DNA of 64,000 nt. Origin: Heyndrickxia sporothermodurans. Lineage in GTDB: Bacteria; Bacillota; Bacilli; Bacillales; Bacillaceae_C. Location of the stretch: contig CP066701.1 in NCBI GenBank assembly GCA_016756695.1, positions 944,001 through 1,008,000 of the forward strand. Direction: 5' to 3'. The notes below the pieces were generated by a model, which had not been told where the DNA came from, searched no databases, and was given only the letters and a program-made list of their open reading frames with translations. Shown here piece by piece: positions 26,616 through 35,832 of the stretch. The position numbers and the translations under genes were made by a program. How positions within the stretch are numbered: position 1 is the first letter of the stretch; each line of letters starts with the position of its first letter.

Positions 26616-26634
26616 GGACGATTTCTTGTATGAT

Positions 26635-26672
26635 GAGGCCTCTTTTAAATTGAGTGGCCTCTTTTATTTGTT
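26635..26672 (+). terminator. Riboswitch expression-platform terminator
   Basis: GAGGCC (26635-26640) pairs with GGCCTC (26656-26661), followed by TTTTATTT; 20 bases after the aptamer. Confidence 0.85.
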
Positions 26673-26823
26673 CTTTTCTAAAAGGTCGTTGCTTTTCTGC
26701 AGCGGAAAGGAACGGTCCATTCTCAAAAAACTAACTTTACGAAAACAGCCTTTATTTTTAAGGAATGAAGAAAATCATGGAATATTCCATCATCATATCC
26801 AATTATTCTTATAAGAATAATAA

Positions 26824-26961
26824 ATATATTGTTTAGATTTAACTGAAAAAGTGGTCATTGTACAGGATATTGCGAATGTCGTTGTTTTTTTAGCATCAGC
26901 ATTTTCCGACTATATAACCGGGCAAGGAATTAACGTAACAGGTGGAATGACAATGAACTAA
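26824..26961 (+). pseudogene. Vestigial short-chain dehydrogenase with internal deletion
   Basis: A startless frame reads LDLTEKVVIV, the first beta strand of an SDR Rossmann fold, and continues directly with QDIANVVVFLASAFSDYITG and QGINVTGGMTMN, the C-terminal part of the same family. The ~190 codons between, including the TGxxxGIG and YxxxK motifs, are gone, yet the frame is kept. Its stop is 12 bases before the transporter's GTG start and overlaps that gene's ribosome-site region, so the SDR gene was once the first gene under the SAM riboswitch. Confidence 0.75.
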
Positions 26962-26973
26962 GGAGGAATTAAT

Positions 26974-28314
26974 GTGACAAAACAACAAGAAAAAAAAGGA
27001 AGTCTTCTCGCACTATTACCATTATTAATTTTTGTACTTCTTTTTATCGGAACGGGAATTCTTGCAAATGATTTTTCCAAAATGCCTTTAAGTGTGGCGG
27101 TCATTATCGCGGCTACAGTCGCATTATTAATGAACAGGAAGGAATCATTAACTAAAAAGATTGATATCTTTTGTAAAGGGGCTGGACATTCAAATATTAT
27201 TTTAATGTGTGTCATCTTTGTTTTAGCCGGAGCTTTTGCCGGTGTTGCCAAGGAAATGGGAGCGGTTGAATCAACGGTCAATCTCGGATTAACCTTGCTT
27301 CCTGCAAATTTATTAATGGTGGGACTTTTCATTATCGGTTGCTTTATCTCTACCTCGATGGGAACTTCTATGGGTACCGTTGTCGCATTGGCGCCAATTG
27401 GGTTGGGGATTGCCACACAAACAGATATCCCTACAGCATTAGCTATGGCCACCGTTGTTGGCGGAGCGATGTTTGGCGATAATCTTTCAATGATTTCAGA
27501 CACAACGATTGCTGCTGTGCGAACACAAGAAACACAAATGAAGGATAAATTTAAAGTGAATTTCTTTATCGTTTTGCCTGGTGCCATTGTTACAGCCATC
27601 CTTCTTGGAATCATCACCCTTGGAAATCATGCAAGTGTTGCCGGCGATCATCCGTATGAATTGGTAAAAGTTTTACCTTATGTAGCTGTCTTAGTCGCCG
27701 CTCTACTCGGAGTCAATGTTTTAATTGTACTGCTGGGGGGAACCATTTTTGCTGGAATCATCGGAATTGCTTATGGATCATATGACTTTCTAGGATTTCT
27801 ACAAACCGTTGCAAAAGGCGTCATGAGTATGGAAGACATTGCGATCGTGGCAATTTTGATTGGTGGTTTAGTGGAAATTATTAAATATAATGGCGGAATC
27901 GATTATCTATTACACTTTGTCACTAGTAAAATTAGGTCAAAAAAAGGTGCCGAGTTTGGGATAGCCAGTTTAGTCAGCGTTGCGGATATCGCAACGGCAA
28001 ATAATACGATTTCCATTATTATTACTGGACCATTAGCGAAAAATATCGCAGATGAATATGAAATTGACGGAAGAAAATCAGCAAGTATTCTCGATCTATT
28101 TTCTAGTTGCTGGCAAGGAATTGTTCCATACGGAGGTCAATTGCTCGCAGCTGCCAGTATTGCTTCCATTTCACCAGTGAGCATACTCCCTTATTCTTTC
28201 TATCCAATCTTGATGGGAATTTGCGGGGTGATAGCGATACTAGTCGGATATCCAAAACTTCAAAGGAAAAAGGCTATTCTTACTAATCCGCCTTTAAAAG
28301 AAAAGTCTTTATAA
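26974..28314 (+). CDS. NhaC-family transporter, probable methionine transporter (MetT-like)
   Basis: 446 residues, GTG start after AGGAGGAATTAAT. About 11-12 transmembrane helices; family strings FISTSMGTSMGTVVALAPIG, GGAMFGDNLSMISDTTIAA and SVADIATANNTISIIITGPL. By sequence it belongs to the NhaC Na+/H+ antiporter superfamily. A SAM-I riboswitch lies upstream and luxS lies downstream, and comparative genomics of methionine regulons (recalled, Rodionov and colleagues) named NhaC-type proteins in such settings MetT. Methionine or a methionine precursor is therefore the inferred substrate; ion exchange remains possible. Confidence 0.8.
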   Translation: MTKQQEKKGSLLALLPLLIFVLLFIGTGILANDFSKMPLSVAVIIAATVALLMNRKESLTKKIDIFCKGAGHSNIILMCVIFVLAGAFAGVAKEMGAVESTVNLGLTLLPANLLMVGLFIIGCFISTSMGTSMGTVVALAPIGLGIATQTDIPTALAMATVVGGAMFGDNLSMISDTTIAAVRTQETQMKDKFKVNFFIVLPGAIVTAILLGIITLGNHASVAGDHPYELVKVLPYVAVLVAALLGVNVLIVLLGGTIFAGIIGIAYGSYDFLGFLQTVAKGVMSMEDIAIVAILIGGLVEIIKYNGGIDYLLHFVTSKIRSKKGAEFGIASLVSVADIATANNTISIIITGPLAKNIADEYEIDGRKSASILDLFSSCWQGIVPYGGQLLAAASIASISPVSILPYSFYPILMGICGVIAILVGYPKLQRKKAILTNPPLKEKSL

Positions 28315-28374
28315 TGTGTTATAATATAAAGATAATTCAAAATCTAACTTAATTATTATAGGAGTGAATATATC

Positions 28375-28842
28375 ATGGTACAAAAAATGAATGTAGAAAG
28401 CTTTAATCTTGATCATACAAAAGTAAAAGCACCATATGTCCGCTTAGCTGGAGTGATTCATGGACAAAATGGAGATGTCATCCATAAATACGATATCCGT
28501 TTAAAGCAACCAAATAAAGAGCATATGGAAATGCCTGCGCTTCATTCACTAGAGCATTTACTAGCTGAAAATGTACGTAATCATCTCGATCATGTAGTCG
28601 ATTTAAGTCCTATGGGCTGTCAAACAGGCTTTTACCTTGCCGTCCTTAACCATGATGATTATGATGGGATCCTTGACGCGTTAGAAAAAACATTAAATGA
28701 CGTATTAGAGGCAAAAGAAGTTCCAGCTTGTAATGAAATTCAATGTGGCTGGGCTGCAAGTCATAGCCTTGAAGGCGCCCAAGAGCTTGCTCGCGAATTA
28801 CTTGCGAAGAAAGACGAATGGAAAGAGATATTCGCAGATTAA
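28375..28842 (+). CDS. luxS: S-ribosylhomocysteine lyase LuxS
   Basis: 155 residues after TAGGAGTGAATATATC. Metal ligands His57, His61 (HSLEH) and Cys124 (EIQCGW) are present, as is the [13 protein letters not shown] block. It converts S-ribosylhomocysteine to homocysteine and the AI-2 precursor DPD, recycling the SAM by-product; this agrees with the upstream SAM riboswitch and transporter. A 60-bp gap separates it from the transporter gene, and a terminator follows. Confidence 0.97.
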   Translation: MVQKMNVESFNLDHTKVKAPYVRLAGVIHGQNGDVIHKYDIRLKQPNKEHMEMPALHSLEHLLAENVRNHLDHVVDLSPMGCQTGFYLAVLNHDDYDGILDALEKTLNDVLEAKEVPACNEIQCGWAASHSLEGAQELARELLAKKDEWKEIFAD

Positions 28843-28856
28843 TAATCGTACAAACA

Positions 28857-28890
28857 GGCTGCTTTTCAATAGAAAGGCAGCTTTTGTTTT
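28857..28890 (+). terminator. Terminator of luxS
   Basis: GCTGCTTTTC (28858-28867) pairs, with one G-T, with GAAAGGCAGC (to 28881), followed by TTTTGTTTTG. Confidence 0.75.
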
Positions 28891-28956
28891 GTTTAAAATT
28901 GGTTTATATTTTCAAATTTTCATATATAATAGAGAAAATAACATTGGGGTGCTTTT

Positions 28957-29523
28957 ATGGATATTGAGAAAATCTATGGCGATCTGCCTACTTTGGAAAC
29001 TGACCGCCTCATACTAAGAAAAATAACCGGAGAAGATGTAGAGGATATGTTTTCTTATGGGTCCAATGATGAAGTATCGAAATACGTGTCTTGGGATACG
29101 CATCGTACGTTAGAAGATACAAAGGAATTCATTGATTTTGTTCTTGGACAATACAAAAACAAAAAGGCCGCACCATGGGGAATAGAATATAAAGAAAATG
29201 GCAAATTAATTGGAACCATTGAATATATCGGGTGGCAGCCCCGACACAATAGTGCGGAAATCGGCTATGTTCTTCACCAAGAATACTGGGGAAAAGGAAT
29301 TACAACGGAAGCTGCCAAGGAGTTACTGGCATTTGGATTTAATAAAATGGAACTAGTTCGTGTTCAGGCAAGATGCTTCACTGAAAACATCGGTTCACAG
29401 CGAGTAATGGAAAAGATCGGAATGTCGTACGAAGGAACGACTAGAAAAGGGATGTTTATAAAAGGGAAACACCGCGATTTGAAGGTATACTCGATATTAG
29501 TAGAAGAATTTTTAACAAGTTAG
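28957..29523 (+). CDS. RimJ/RimL-type GNAT acetyltransferase
   Basis: 188 residues. It opens LPTLETDRLILRKITGEDVE, the signature start of RimJ/L-type acetyltransferases, then AEIGYVLHQEYWGKGITTEA (acetyl-CoA loop) and VRVQARCFTENIGSQRVMEK and IGMSYEG. Probably acetylates a protein N-terminus or a small molecule; target unknown. It has its own start signals and shares a bidirectional terminator with mhqD. Confidence 0.87.
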   Translation: MDIEKIYGDLPTLETDRLILRKITGEDVEDMFSYGSNDEVSKYVSWDTHRTLEDTKEFIDFVLGQYKNKKAAPWGIEYKENGKLIGTIEYIGWQPRHNSAEIGYVLHQEYWGKGITTEAAKELLAFGFNKMELVRVQARCFTENIGSQRVMEKIGMSYEGTTRKGMFIKGKHRDLKVYSILVEEFLTS

Positions 29524-29552
29524 AAGCAGCCTAAAGTAAGCTGCTTCTATTA
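29522..29552. terminator. Bidirectional terminator
   Basis: AGAAGCAGC (29522-29530) pairs with GCTGCTTCT (29540-29548) between the convergent acetyltransferase gene and mhqD. Confidence 0.75.
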
Positions 29553-29555
29553 CTG

Positions 29556-30164
29556 TTATGAGAAATTTTCGCGATACCATTTCACGGCGTTCATCACTTC
29601 TGCTTCTGTTAGTTGATGGCCATAGTGGTCCCAAAACATGGTGACATTTGCTTCTTTTTCTTCAAGCATTGTTTTTAATTCCTCAGTTTCAGATGTACGA
29701 ATTAACGGATCATTTGTGCCTGCCCCAATAAAAATTGGTGTATTTTTTAAAGAAGGAATGTTTAAATCTCTTCTTGGCACCATTGGATGGAATAGAATCG
29801 CACCTTGTAACGCTTTTTCAAAATAAAAGAGCAAGCTTGCAGCGATATTTGCTCCATTTGAATAGCCAACCGCAACAATATTTTTACGATCAAAGTCATG
29901 TTCCTTTGCCGCTTCATCAAGGAAGTTAGAGAGTTCCTTTGTTCTAAATTCTAAATCCTCTAAATCAAATACTCCTTCACTTAATCGTTTAAAAAAACGT
30001 GGCATTTCATGCTCAAGCACATTCCCTCTTACACTTAACACGGGTGCTTCTGGGTCAATCATTTCGGCAAGCTGTAATAATGAATGTTCATTTCCACCTG
30101 TTCCATGTAGTAACAATAATACAGGTTTCGAACTGTTGGTTCCCTTTTGAAAATAATGTTTCAT
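29556..30164 (-). CDS. mhqD: Carboxylesterase-like alpha/beta hydrolase MhqD
   Basis: 202 residues. Alpha/beta hydrolase with oxyanion region LLLLHGTGGNEHSL, nucleophile elbow VAVGYSNGANIA (Ser), Asp in GAGTNDPLI and His in DHYGHQLT. It matches MhqD of B. subtilis, which is co-regulated with a dioxygenase in resistance to hydroquinones and catechols. It begins 3 bases after the mhqO stop, so the two are one operon. Confidence 0.85.
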   Translation of the reverse strand: MKHYFQKGTNSSKPVLLLLHGTGGNEHSLLQLAEMIDPEAPVLSVRGNVLEHEMPRFFKRLSEGVFDLEDLEFRTKELSNFLDEAAKEHDFDRKNIVAVGYSNGANIAASLLFYFEKALQGAILFHPMVPRRDLNIPSLKNTPIFIGAGTNDPLIRTSETEELKTMLEEKEANVTMFWDHYGHQLTEAEVMNAVKWYRENFS

Positions 30165-30167
30165 GTT

Positions 30168-31106
30168 TCATTCACTCCTTTTACTTGGTGTAATCGGTGG
30201 TAATACCGTTTCTAGCCGTTCTCTATACATTTCATATCTTGGAGGAAGCATTAATTTATCACCTAGATTATCCACTGGCTCGTCAATCATAAAACCTGGT
30301 GGATCAGTTGCAATCTCGAATAAGATTCCACCTGTTTCGCGAAAATAAACGGAATTAAAGTAATTACGATCTTGAACAGGTGTTACTTGATATCCTAGTT
30401 CATTTAAATACGTTTGCCATTGAATTTGTTCCTCATCATCTTTCGTTCGCCATGCAATATGGTGTACCGTTCCGACCCCCATTTTCCCTCTGCTACCATA
30501 AGGAGTGCGTTTTACATCAATGATATTGCCAATATCTGCTTCGGATTTAAATCGGATATATTCTTCATCCTCCCCCACCTTTTGCAAGCCTAGGTTTTCT
30601 TCTATTAATCTCATTGTTTGATTAGGTGAGCTTGAAAATAGTGTTGCGCCGGCAAAACCTTTGATTGCTACTTCGGAATGGATTTGACCAACACTCCATT
30701 CACTTGTGTTGCCTTCTTCTCTTTCCACGATTTCCAATAGTAATCCATGTGGATCTTTAAAAAGAATGGATTCTTCATCGAAACGTATAATGGTCATAAA
30801 TTCAATATTGTGTTCGTTTAATCTCCTTTTCCAAAATGGTAATGCACCTGTTGGAACCGCGTAGGATGTGACTCCAACCTGCCCATCTCCAATTTTACCT
30901 GGATAGGCATTTTCCCAAGGAAAAAAGGTAATAATTGTACCTGGGGTGCCGTTTTTGTCCCCAAAGTACAAATGATACGTGCCAGGATCATCGAAGTTTA
31001 CCGTTTTCTTTACTAATCGAAGGCCTAATATATCGGAATAAAAATGGACGTTTTCTTGCGGATCACCAACAATCGCAGTAATATGATGGATTCCTACACT
31101 TTTCAT
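30168..31106 (-). CDS. mhqO: Ring-cleaving dioxygenase MhqO
   Basis: 312 residues from ATG 31106; a TTG 18 bases upstream is in frame but lies before the AAAGGAG site. Two vicinal-oxygen-chelate modules: MKSVGIHHITAIVGDPQENV and, in the second half, GTVHHIAWRTKDDEEQIQ, with the metal ligands His (HHIT, HHIA) and Glu (GGILFEIATDPPG). It would cleave hydroquinone or catechol rings. A textbook MhqR-type operator lies 42 bases upstream of the start; the mhqR gene is not in this window. Confidence 0.88.
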   Translation of the reverse strand: MKSVGIHHITAIVGDPQENVHFYSDILGLRLVKKTVNFDDPGTYHLYFGDKNGTPGTIITFFPWENAYPGKIGDGQVGVTSYAVPTGALPFWKRRLNEHNIEFMTIIRFDEESILFKDPHGLLLEIVEREEGNTSEWSVGQIHSEVAIKGFAGATLFSSSPNQTMRLIEENLGLQKVGEDEEYIRFKSEADIGNIIDVKRTPYGSRGKMGVGTVHHIAWRTKDDEEQIQWQTYLNELGYQVTPVQDRNYFNSVYFRETGGILFEIATDPPGFMIDEPVDNLGDKLMLPPRYEMYRERLETVLPPITPSKRSE

Positions 31107-31147
31107 ATGTGTATCTCCTTTCAAAAGAGTAATTTATGTCAATGCGA

Positions 31148-31171
31148 AATTATCTCGAATTCGAGATAATT
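31148..31171. promoter_or_regulatory. MhqR-type operator, 24-bp perfect palindrome
   Basis: Core TATCTCGAATTCGAGATA with three further symmetric bases each side. This matches, from memory, the published MhqR box (tATCTcgaAtTCgAGATa). It lies upstream of mhqO-mhqD, which MhqR represses until quinone or catechol stress modifies it. Confidence 0.9.
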
Positions 31172-31208
31172 ATATAAAAAATTTTCCCCTTCGTCAAATG
31201 AAGTTATC

Positions 31209-31572
31209 GATTCTTGGTCATATACTTCAAAAATTTATATACAGCCAGGGGTTCCTTTTACATTTTTGACCTTCTAAACAGAAAATCTATATACAAGCCG
31301 ACATTCCTTTTACATTTTTGACCTTCTTCACCGAAAATCTATATACAAGCCCGGGTTCCTTTTACATTTTTGATCTTCTACACCGAAAATCTATATACAA
31401 AACGGGGTTCCTTTTACATTTTTGACCTTCTAAACAGAAAATCTATATACAAGCCGGCTTTCCTTTTACATTTTTGGCCTTCTACTCCATAAATCTTTAT
31501 ATAAAGCCGCTTTCCTTATACATTTTTGACCTTCTACTTCATAAATCTATCGAATTCCTATCCTTATTATAA
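31209..31572. repeat. 52-bp tandem repeat array B (seven units)
   Basis: CATTTTTGACC or a variant recurs at 31261, 31313, 31365, 31417, 31469 and 31521, exactly 52 bp apart, with a degenerate first unit from 31209. Consensus parts: CATTTTTGACCTTCTAAACA, GAAAATCTATATACAAGCCG, GGTTCCTTTTA. The sequence is unrelated to array A but the period is the same. No coding frame is credible. Confidence 0.92.
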
Positions 31573-31573
31573 T

Positions 31574-31604
31574 AAAAGACGTGTAACCGGATCACACGTC
31601 TTTT
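31574..31604. terminator. Terminator downstream of the thioredoxin-like gene
   Basis: AAAAGACGTGT (31574-31584) pairs with ACACGTCTTTT (31594-31604); T-rich on both strands. Confidence 0.75.
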
Positions 31605-31612
31605 CCTTCTTC

Positions 31613-32173
31613 CTACGCTTTTGCTAATGTTTCTTTCAAGCTGCTATAAACTTCATTCCACAACTTTTCATCCTCAGTAAAAGCTTGAGTGATTTTCTTG
31701 AACACTTCCTTTTGTTCTGCTTCAAAACGTTCATCCTCTTTAGGAGGCAATACAGAGCGCAATTCCGTTACGAATTCTTGGACCTTTGGTGCGCGTGGTC
31801 CCCAAACGGCTTTTTCTTCTCCATTTTTATCGATAAAAATAAAAATCGGTATGGAGCGTGCTGTTCCGTTCGTTAAATATTGATCCATTAACTCAAGGTT
31901 TGAATCACGTAAAACCATGCGAATTTCGATATTAGAAGCCTCCGCTATTCTCATAAGGATTGGCTCGTTCATCATTGCATCTCCGCACCAATCTTCCGTA
32001 ATCACAATAGCACGAAGCTCTTTTGCTTTTAATTCCTCAAAAAATGCTTGATCAGCTTCTGAAACTTGAAAACGATTATAAATCGATTGCAGGTTTTCTT
32101 TATGTACGTTCATCGAATCAACAAAGTCTTGTACTGGAATTCCTTTTTCAAACCATTCGTTTAATGTTGGCAT
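31613..32173 (-). CDS. Thioredoxin-like protein
   Basis: 186 residues from ATG 32173. The in-frame GTG at 32182 lies inside the TAGGAG ribosome site, so ATG is chosen. A thioredoxin fold is suggested by AIVITEDWCGDAMMNEPILM, where WCGDA replaces the usual WCGPC: only one of the two active-site cysteines is present. Then SIPIFIFIDKNGE with the cis-Pro. A long helical C-terminus follows. The lack of a CxxC pair argues against a classical disulfide reductase; a thiol-binding or bacillithiol-type role is possible. Confidence 0.75.
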   Translation of the reverse strand: MPTLNEWFEKGIPVQDFVDSMNVHKENLQSIYNRFQVSEADQAFFEELKAKELRAIVITEDWCGDAMMNEPILMRIAEASNIEIRMVLRDSNLELMDQYLTNGTARSIPIFIFIDKNGEEKAVWGPRAPKVQEFVTELRSVLPPKEDERFEAEQKEVFKKITQAFTEDEKLWNEVYSSLKETLAKA

Positions 32174-32245
32174 ATTTATCACTCCTATCCGTTATTGATT
32201 TAAAAATATCATAAACCATTCAATATTTCATTTTTGAACTCCGAA

Positions 32246-32443
32246 CTATCCAATTTTCTCATCATTTGTTTGGCTATGCATAATGTTTAAGCTTTTTACT
32301 TTTATATAATGCTCTTTGCAAAAATAACCTAATAATTTATCGGTTTCCCAGTCATAAACGGGATATACAGTATCAATTTCTTTTCCAGCCTTTTTCAAAC
32401 AATATGAACATGTTGTTTTAATATCAAAGTGTGCTTCACACAT
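32246..32443 (-). CDS. Small Cys-rich hypothetical protein (65 aa)
   Basis: Reads MCEAHFDIKTTCSYCLKKAG, YPVYDWETDKLLGYFCKEHY. Cys/His pairs (C2..H5, C12..C15, C42..H45) suggest a small zinc-binding fold. Preceded by AAAGGGTGAAACC. Unrecognised; it lies alone between the thioredoxin-like gene and gatB. Confidence 0.55.
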   Translation of the reverse strand: MCEAHFDIKTTCSYCLKKAGKEIDTVYPVYDWETDKLLGYFCKEHYIKVKSLNIMHSQTNDEKIG

Positions 32444-32513
32444 TGTTTGGTTTCACCCTTTACAATTTAATTATCCACGGAATATATACCCACCTTTCTG
32501 AAATTAAAACAAA

Positions 32514-32540
32514 GGACAGAAACTATGTTCTGTCCATATT
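32514..32540. terminator. Hairpin downstream of gatB
   Basis: GGACAGAA (32514-32521) pairs with TTCTGTCC (32528-32535). On the minus strand the stem is followed by a broken T tract, so termination of the gat operon is likely but not strong. Confidence 0.6.
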
Positions 32541-32542
32541 TT

Positions 32543-33973
32543 TTAGCGCTTATTTAATTCCTGAACTAATAACTTATTCACTAAAGGCGGATTAGCTTGA
32601 CCTTTTGTCGCTTTCATTATTTGCCCGACTAAAAATCCAACCGCTTTCGCTTTTCCGTTTTTGAAATCATCAATGGATTGTTGATTGGATGCTAATACTT
32701 CATCGATAATTTTCAACAACGCACCTTCATCGGAAATTTGCACAAGGCCTTTTTCTTTTACAATCTTTTCAGGATCGCCGCCATTTTCTACGAGCTCCTT
32801 AAAGACGGTTTTGGCAATTTTGGAAGAAATCGTTCCATTTTCAATGAGCTTGATCATGCTAGCAAGGCTTTCCGGAGTTAATGGGATATCATGCAATTCT
32901 TTTTGCTCTGCATTCAAGTAGGCAGAAAGTTCACCCATGATCCAGTTAGAAGCTTGTTTCGCCTCTCCTCCTGCCGCAACTGTTGCTTCGAAGAAATCAG
33001 CCATTTCCTTCGTTACGGTTAAAACGTTCGCATCGTATGCTGGCAGGCCAAGCTCTTCAATGTAACGTTTTTTCCGCGCATCCGGCAATTCTGGTATTTC
33101 GGCACGGATTCTTTCTTTCCACTCTTCATCGATAAAAATGGAAACAAGGTCCGGTTCAGGGAAATAACGATAATCATCTGAACCTTCTTTTACACGCATC
33201 AACAATGTTTTACCTGTTGCCTCATCAAAACGGCGTGTTTCTTGATCGATTACACCACCTGCAGATACAACTTCGATTTGGCGTTTTTCCTCATATTCTA
33301 GCCCTTTACGTACAAAGTTAAAAGAGTTTAAGTTTTTCAATTCCGTCTTTGTTCCAAATTCTTTTTGGCCTACCGGTCGAATTGAAATATTCGCATCACA
33401 ACGCAAGGAGCCTTCTTCCATTTTACAATCAGAAACTCCTGTGTATTGGATAATCGATTTTAATTTTTCCAAATAAGCATATGCTTCATCTGGTGTACGA
33501 ATATCTGGTTCCGAAACAATTTCAATTAACGGTGTTCCTTGACGATTTAAATCGACAAGTGAGTAGCCGTCACCTGTATGCATTAATTTTCCTGCATCCT
33601 CTTCTAAATGAAGACGAGTGATTCCAATTTTTTTCTTTTCACCTTTTACCTCAATTTCGATCCAGCCGTGTTCACCAATCGGTTTATCAAACTGAGAAAT
33701 TTGATAGGCCTTCGGATTGTCTGGATAAAAGTAATTTTTGCGATCGAATTTTGTTTCAGGTGCGATTTGACAGTTCAGTGCCATCGCCGCTTTCATTCCG
33801 AACTCTACTGCACGTTTATTCAAAACAGGCAACACACCTGGGTATCCTAAATCAACAACCGTTGTATTCGTATTTGGCTCGGCGCCGAAATGGGCTGGTG
33901 CTGATGAAAAGATTTTAGAATCTGTTTTTAACTCGACATGGACTTCTAGTCCGATAACCGTTTCATAGTTCAT
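32543..33973 (-). CDS. gatB: Aspartyl/glutamyl-tRNA amidotransferase subunit B
   Basis: 476 residues from ATG 33973 ([20 protein letters not shown]), placed 6 bases after AAGGGGTG; the GTG nine bases earlier lies in that site. GatB core ([33 protein letters not shown]) followed by the YqeY-like tail domain ([38 protein letters not shown]). It phosphorylates and positions mischarged Glu-tRNA(Gln) for amidation. It follows gatA by 12 bases. Confidence 0.95.
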   Translation of the reverse strand: MNYETVIGLEVHVELKTDSKIFSSAPAHFGAEPNTNTTVVDLGYPGVLPVLNKRAVEFGMKAAMALNCQIAPETKFDRKNYFYPDNPKAYQISQFDKPIGEHGWIEIEVKGEKKKIGITRLHLEEDAGKLMHTGDGYSLVDLNRQGTPLIEIVSEPDIRTPDEAYAYLEKLKSIIQYTGVSDCKMEEGSLRCDANISIRPVGQKEFGTKTELKNLNSFNFVRKGLEYEEKRQIEVVSAGGVIDQETRRFDEATGKTLLMRVKEGSDDYRYFPEPDLVSIFIDEEWKERIRAEIPELPDARKKRYIEELGLPAYDANVLTVTKEMADFFEATVAAGGEAKQASNWIMGELSAYLNAEQKELHDIPLTPESLASMIKLIENGTISSKIAKTVFKELVENGGDPEKIVKEKGLVQISDEGALLKIIDEVLASNQQSIDDFKNGKAKAVGFLVGQIMKATKGQANPPLVNKLLVQELNKR

Positions 33974-33985
33974 TTTTTTCACCCC

Positions 33986-35443
33986 TTACAACTGTGGTTT
34001 TTCTTTATGGAAGTTCGTTGCTTGCTCAAAGGCATGCGCTACTTTGTAGACAGTAGCTTCATCAAAATGTTTTCCAATGATTTGCAATCCCAGTGGCAAG
34101 CCGTTTGTAAATCCGCATGGAACGGAGATTCCTGGGACACCTGCAAGGTTAACTGGAATCGTTAATAAATCATTTGCGTACATTGTCAAAGGATCCGATG
34201 TCTTTTCGCCGATTTTAAATGCCGGAGTTGGTGTTGTTGGTCCAATAATTACATCATATTTTTCAAATACAGTTTCAAAATCATTTTTGATCAGTGTTCG
34301 AACTTGCTGTGCTTTTTTATAATATGCATCATAATAACCTGAGCTTAGCGCAAAGGTTCCAAGCATGATGCGACGTTTTACTTCCTCACCAAAGCCTTCA
34401 GAGCGTGACTTTTTATATAAATCAATCAAGTTTTTCGCATTCGGTGATCGATAGCCGTAACGGACTCCATCGAAACGAGCTAGATTTGAAGATGCTTCTG
34501 ATGATGATAAAAGATAATAGGCAGCCGTTCCATATTTTGAATGGGGCAGACTGACTTCTTCCCATGTAGCCCCTAAACTTTCTAGCACTTTTAATGCATC
34601 TAAAACGGACTGGCGAACCTCTTCGTTCACACCTTCACCCATATATTCTTTAGGGACAGCGATTTTCAATCCTTTAATATCACCTGTTAAACTTTGCACA
34701 AAATTTGGCACATCGACATTTGCAGAAGTAGAATCATGTGGATCCACTCCGGAAATCGCTTGAAGAAGATAGGCGTTGTCTTCTACATTACGTGTGATTG
34801 GACCAATTTGATCGAGCGAGGATGCAAAGGCCACTAGACCAAAACGGGAAACGCGTCCATAGGTTGGCTTTAAGCCAACGACTCCACAAAAGGCTGCTGG
34901 TTGCCGAATCGATCCACCGGTATCAGAACCAAGAGAAAATGGCACTTCACCTGCGGCAACAGCTGCTGCTGATCCACCTGAAGACCCACCTGGAACCGTA
35001 TTTACATTCCACGGATTAAACGTTTTCTGAAAGCCTGAATTTTCCGTTGATGAACCCATTGCAAATTCATCCATATTTAATTTACCAATTGTAATTGTGC
35101 CTGCATTATGTAATTTATTCATAACTGTCGCATTATAAATTGGGTCAAAATTTTCGAGGATTTTACTGGCACATGTTGTGCGAAGATCTTTTGTAACGAT
35201 ATTATCCTTGATTCCAATTGGCATTCCAAAAAGTGGGTGATTCGATTCATCCGAACCAAGTGCTTCATCCAATTGCTTAGCTTTAGCACGCGCTGTTTCT
35301 TCGTCTAGTGTAAGAAAAGCCTGGACCTTGCTTTCAACTTCTTGGATTCGTTGGTAAGATTCTTCAACTAGTTCCGAAACCTTGACCTCTTTTTTATGTA
35401 AAAATTCATGTAACTCAGAGATTTTATGATCAAATAAAGCCAA
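33986..35443 (-). CDS. gatA: Glutamyl-tRNA(Gln) amidotransferase subunit A
   Basis: 485 residues with a TTG start behind GGAGGGG. The amidase signature is intact: catalytic Lys in [20 protein letters not shown], cis-Ser in [20 protein letters not shown], and nucleophile Ser in [20 protein letters not shown]. It releases ammonia from glutamine for GatB. In most Bacillales gatC directly precedes gatA; here an IS110-family element lies between them, so transcription of gatA and gatB must pass through the element or start within it. Confidence 0.95.
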   Translation of the reverse strand: MALFDHKISELHEFLHKKEVKVSELVEESYQRIQEVESKVQAFLTLDEETARAKAKQLDEALGSDESNHPLFGMPIGIKDNIVTKDLRTTCASKILENFDPIYNATVMNKLHNAGTITIGKLNMDEFAMGSSTENSGFQKTFNPWNVNTVPGGSSGGSAAAVAAGEVPFSLGSDTGGSIRQPAAFCGVVGLKPTYGRVSRFGLVAFASSLDQIGPITRNVEDNAYLLQAISGVDPHDSTSANVDVPNFVQSLTGDIKGLKIAVPKEYMGEGVNEEVRQSVLDALKVLESLGATWEEVSLPHSKYGTAAYYLLSSSEASSNLARFDGVRYGYRSPNAKNLIDLYKKSRSEGFGEEVKRRIMLGTFALSSGYYDAYYKKAQQVRTLIKNDFETVFEKYDVIIGPTTPTPAFKIGEKTSDPLTMYANDLLTIPVNLAGVPGISVPCGFTNGLPLGLQIIGKHFDEATVYKVAHAFEQATNFHKEKPQL

Positions 35444-35570
35444 CTCTACCCCTCCCTCTATAAATGTTGATACATCAACGGTTTGACCCGTTGGTAGGGT
35501 GTCAAAAAAATATTTTTCGACACGGACCCTAACTTTATTTTCATAATATGTGAAACTATTCCAATAAATA

Positions 35571-35667
35571 GGTACGCTACGCGGTCACTACTGGATAATG
35601 ATGGAAAGTAGTGATAGGGAATTATACGATGCACAATGGATCTCTGCGTAGCTTATGATGACGTACC
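35571..35667. ncRNA. Candidate bridge-RNA-like structured region of the IS110 element
   Basis: Nested perfect stems: GGTACG (35571-35576) with CGTACC (35662-35667), GCTACGC (35576-35582) with GCGTAGC (35646-35652), and inside them TCACTAC (35585-35591) with GTAGTGA (35608-35614). This branched fold sits in the long non-coding end of the element, where IS1111-type members carry their guide (bridge) RNA. Transcription and strand are not shown; most likely minus, read through from the transposase gene. Confidence 0.45.
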
Positions 35668-35832
35668 CTCCCATGTCTCTGGGCATCTATGTGCCTACAT
35701 TCCTTCGTTCGGTCTAGTCATAAGGCAGAGGCTAGCGAAGCTCCTATAGGGACTCTAGGTCGAATGGTGAAAATAATGCCAGCTTCTCCGTGTCATCCTG
35801 TTGTCTAGGTCTAGTTAAGGGGCTGTAGGGAT

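Noticed and set aside
26958..27617. A 219-codon frame antisense to the NhaC-type transporter gene
   Set aside because: Shadow frame of a hydrophobic protein gene, with no start signals.
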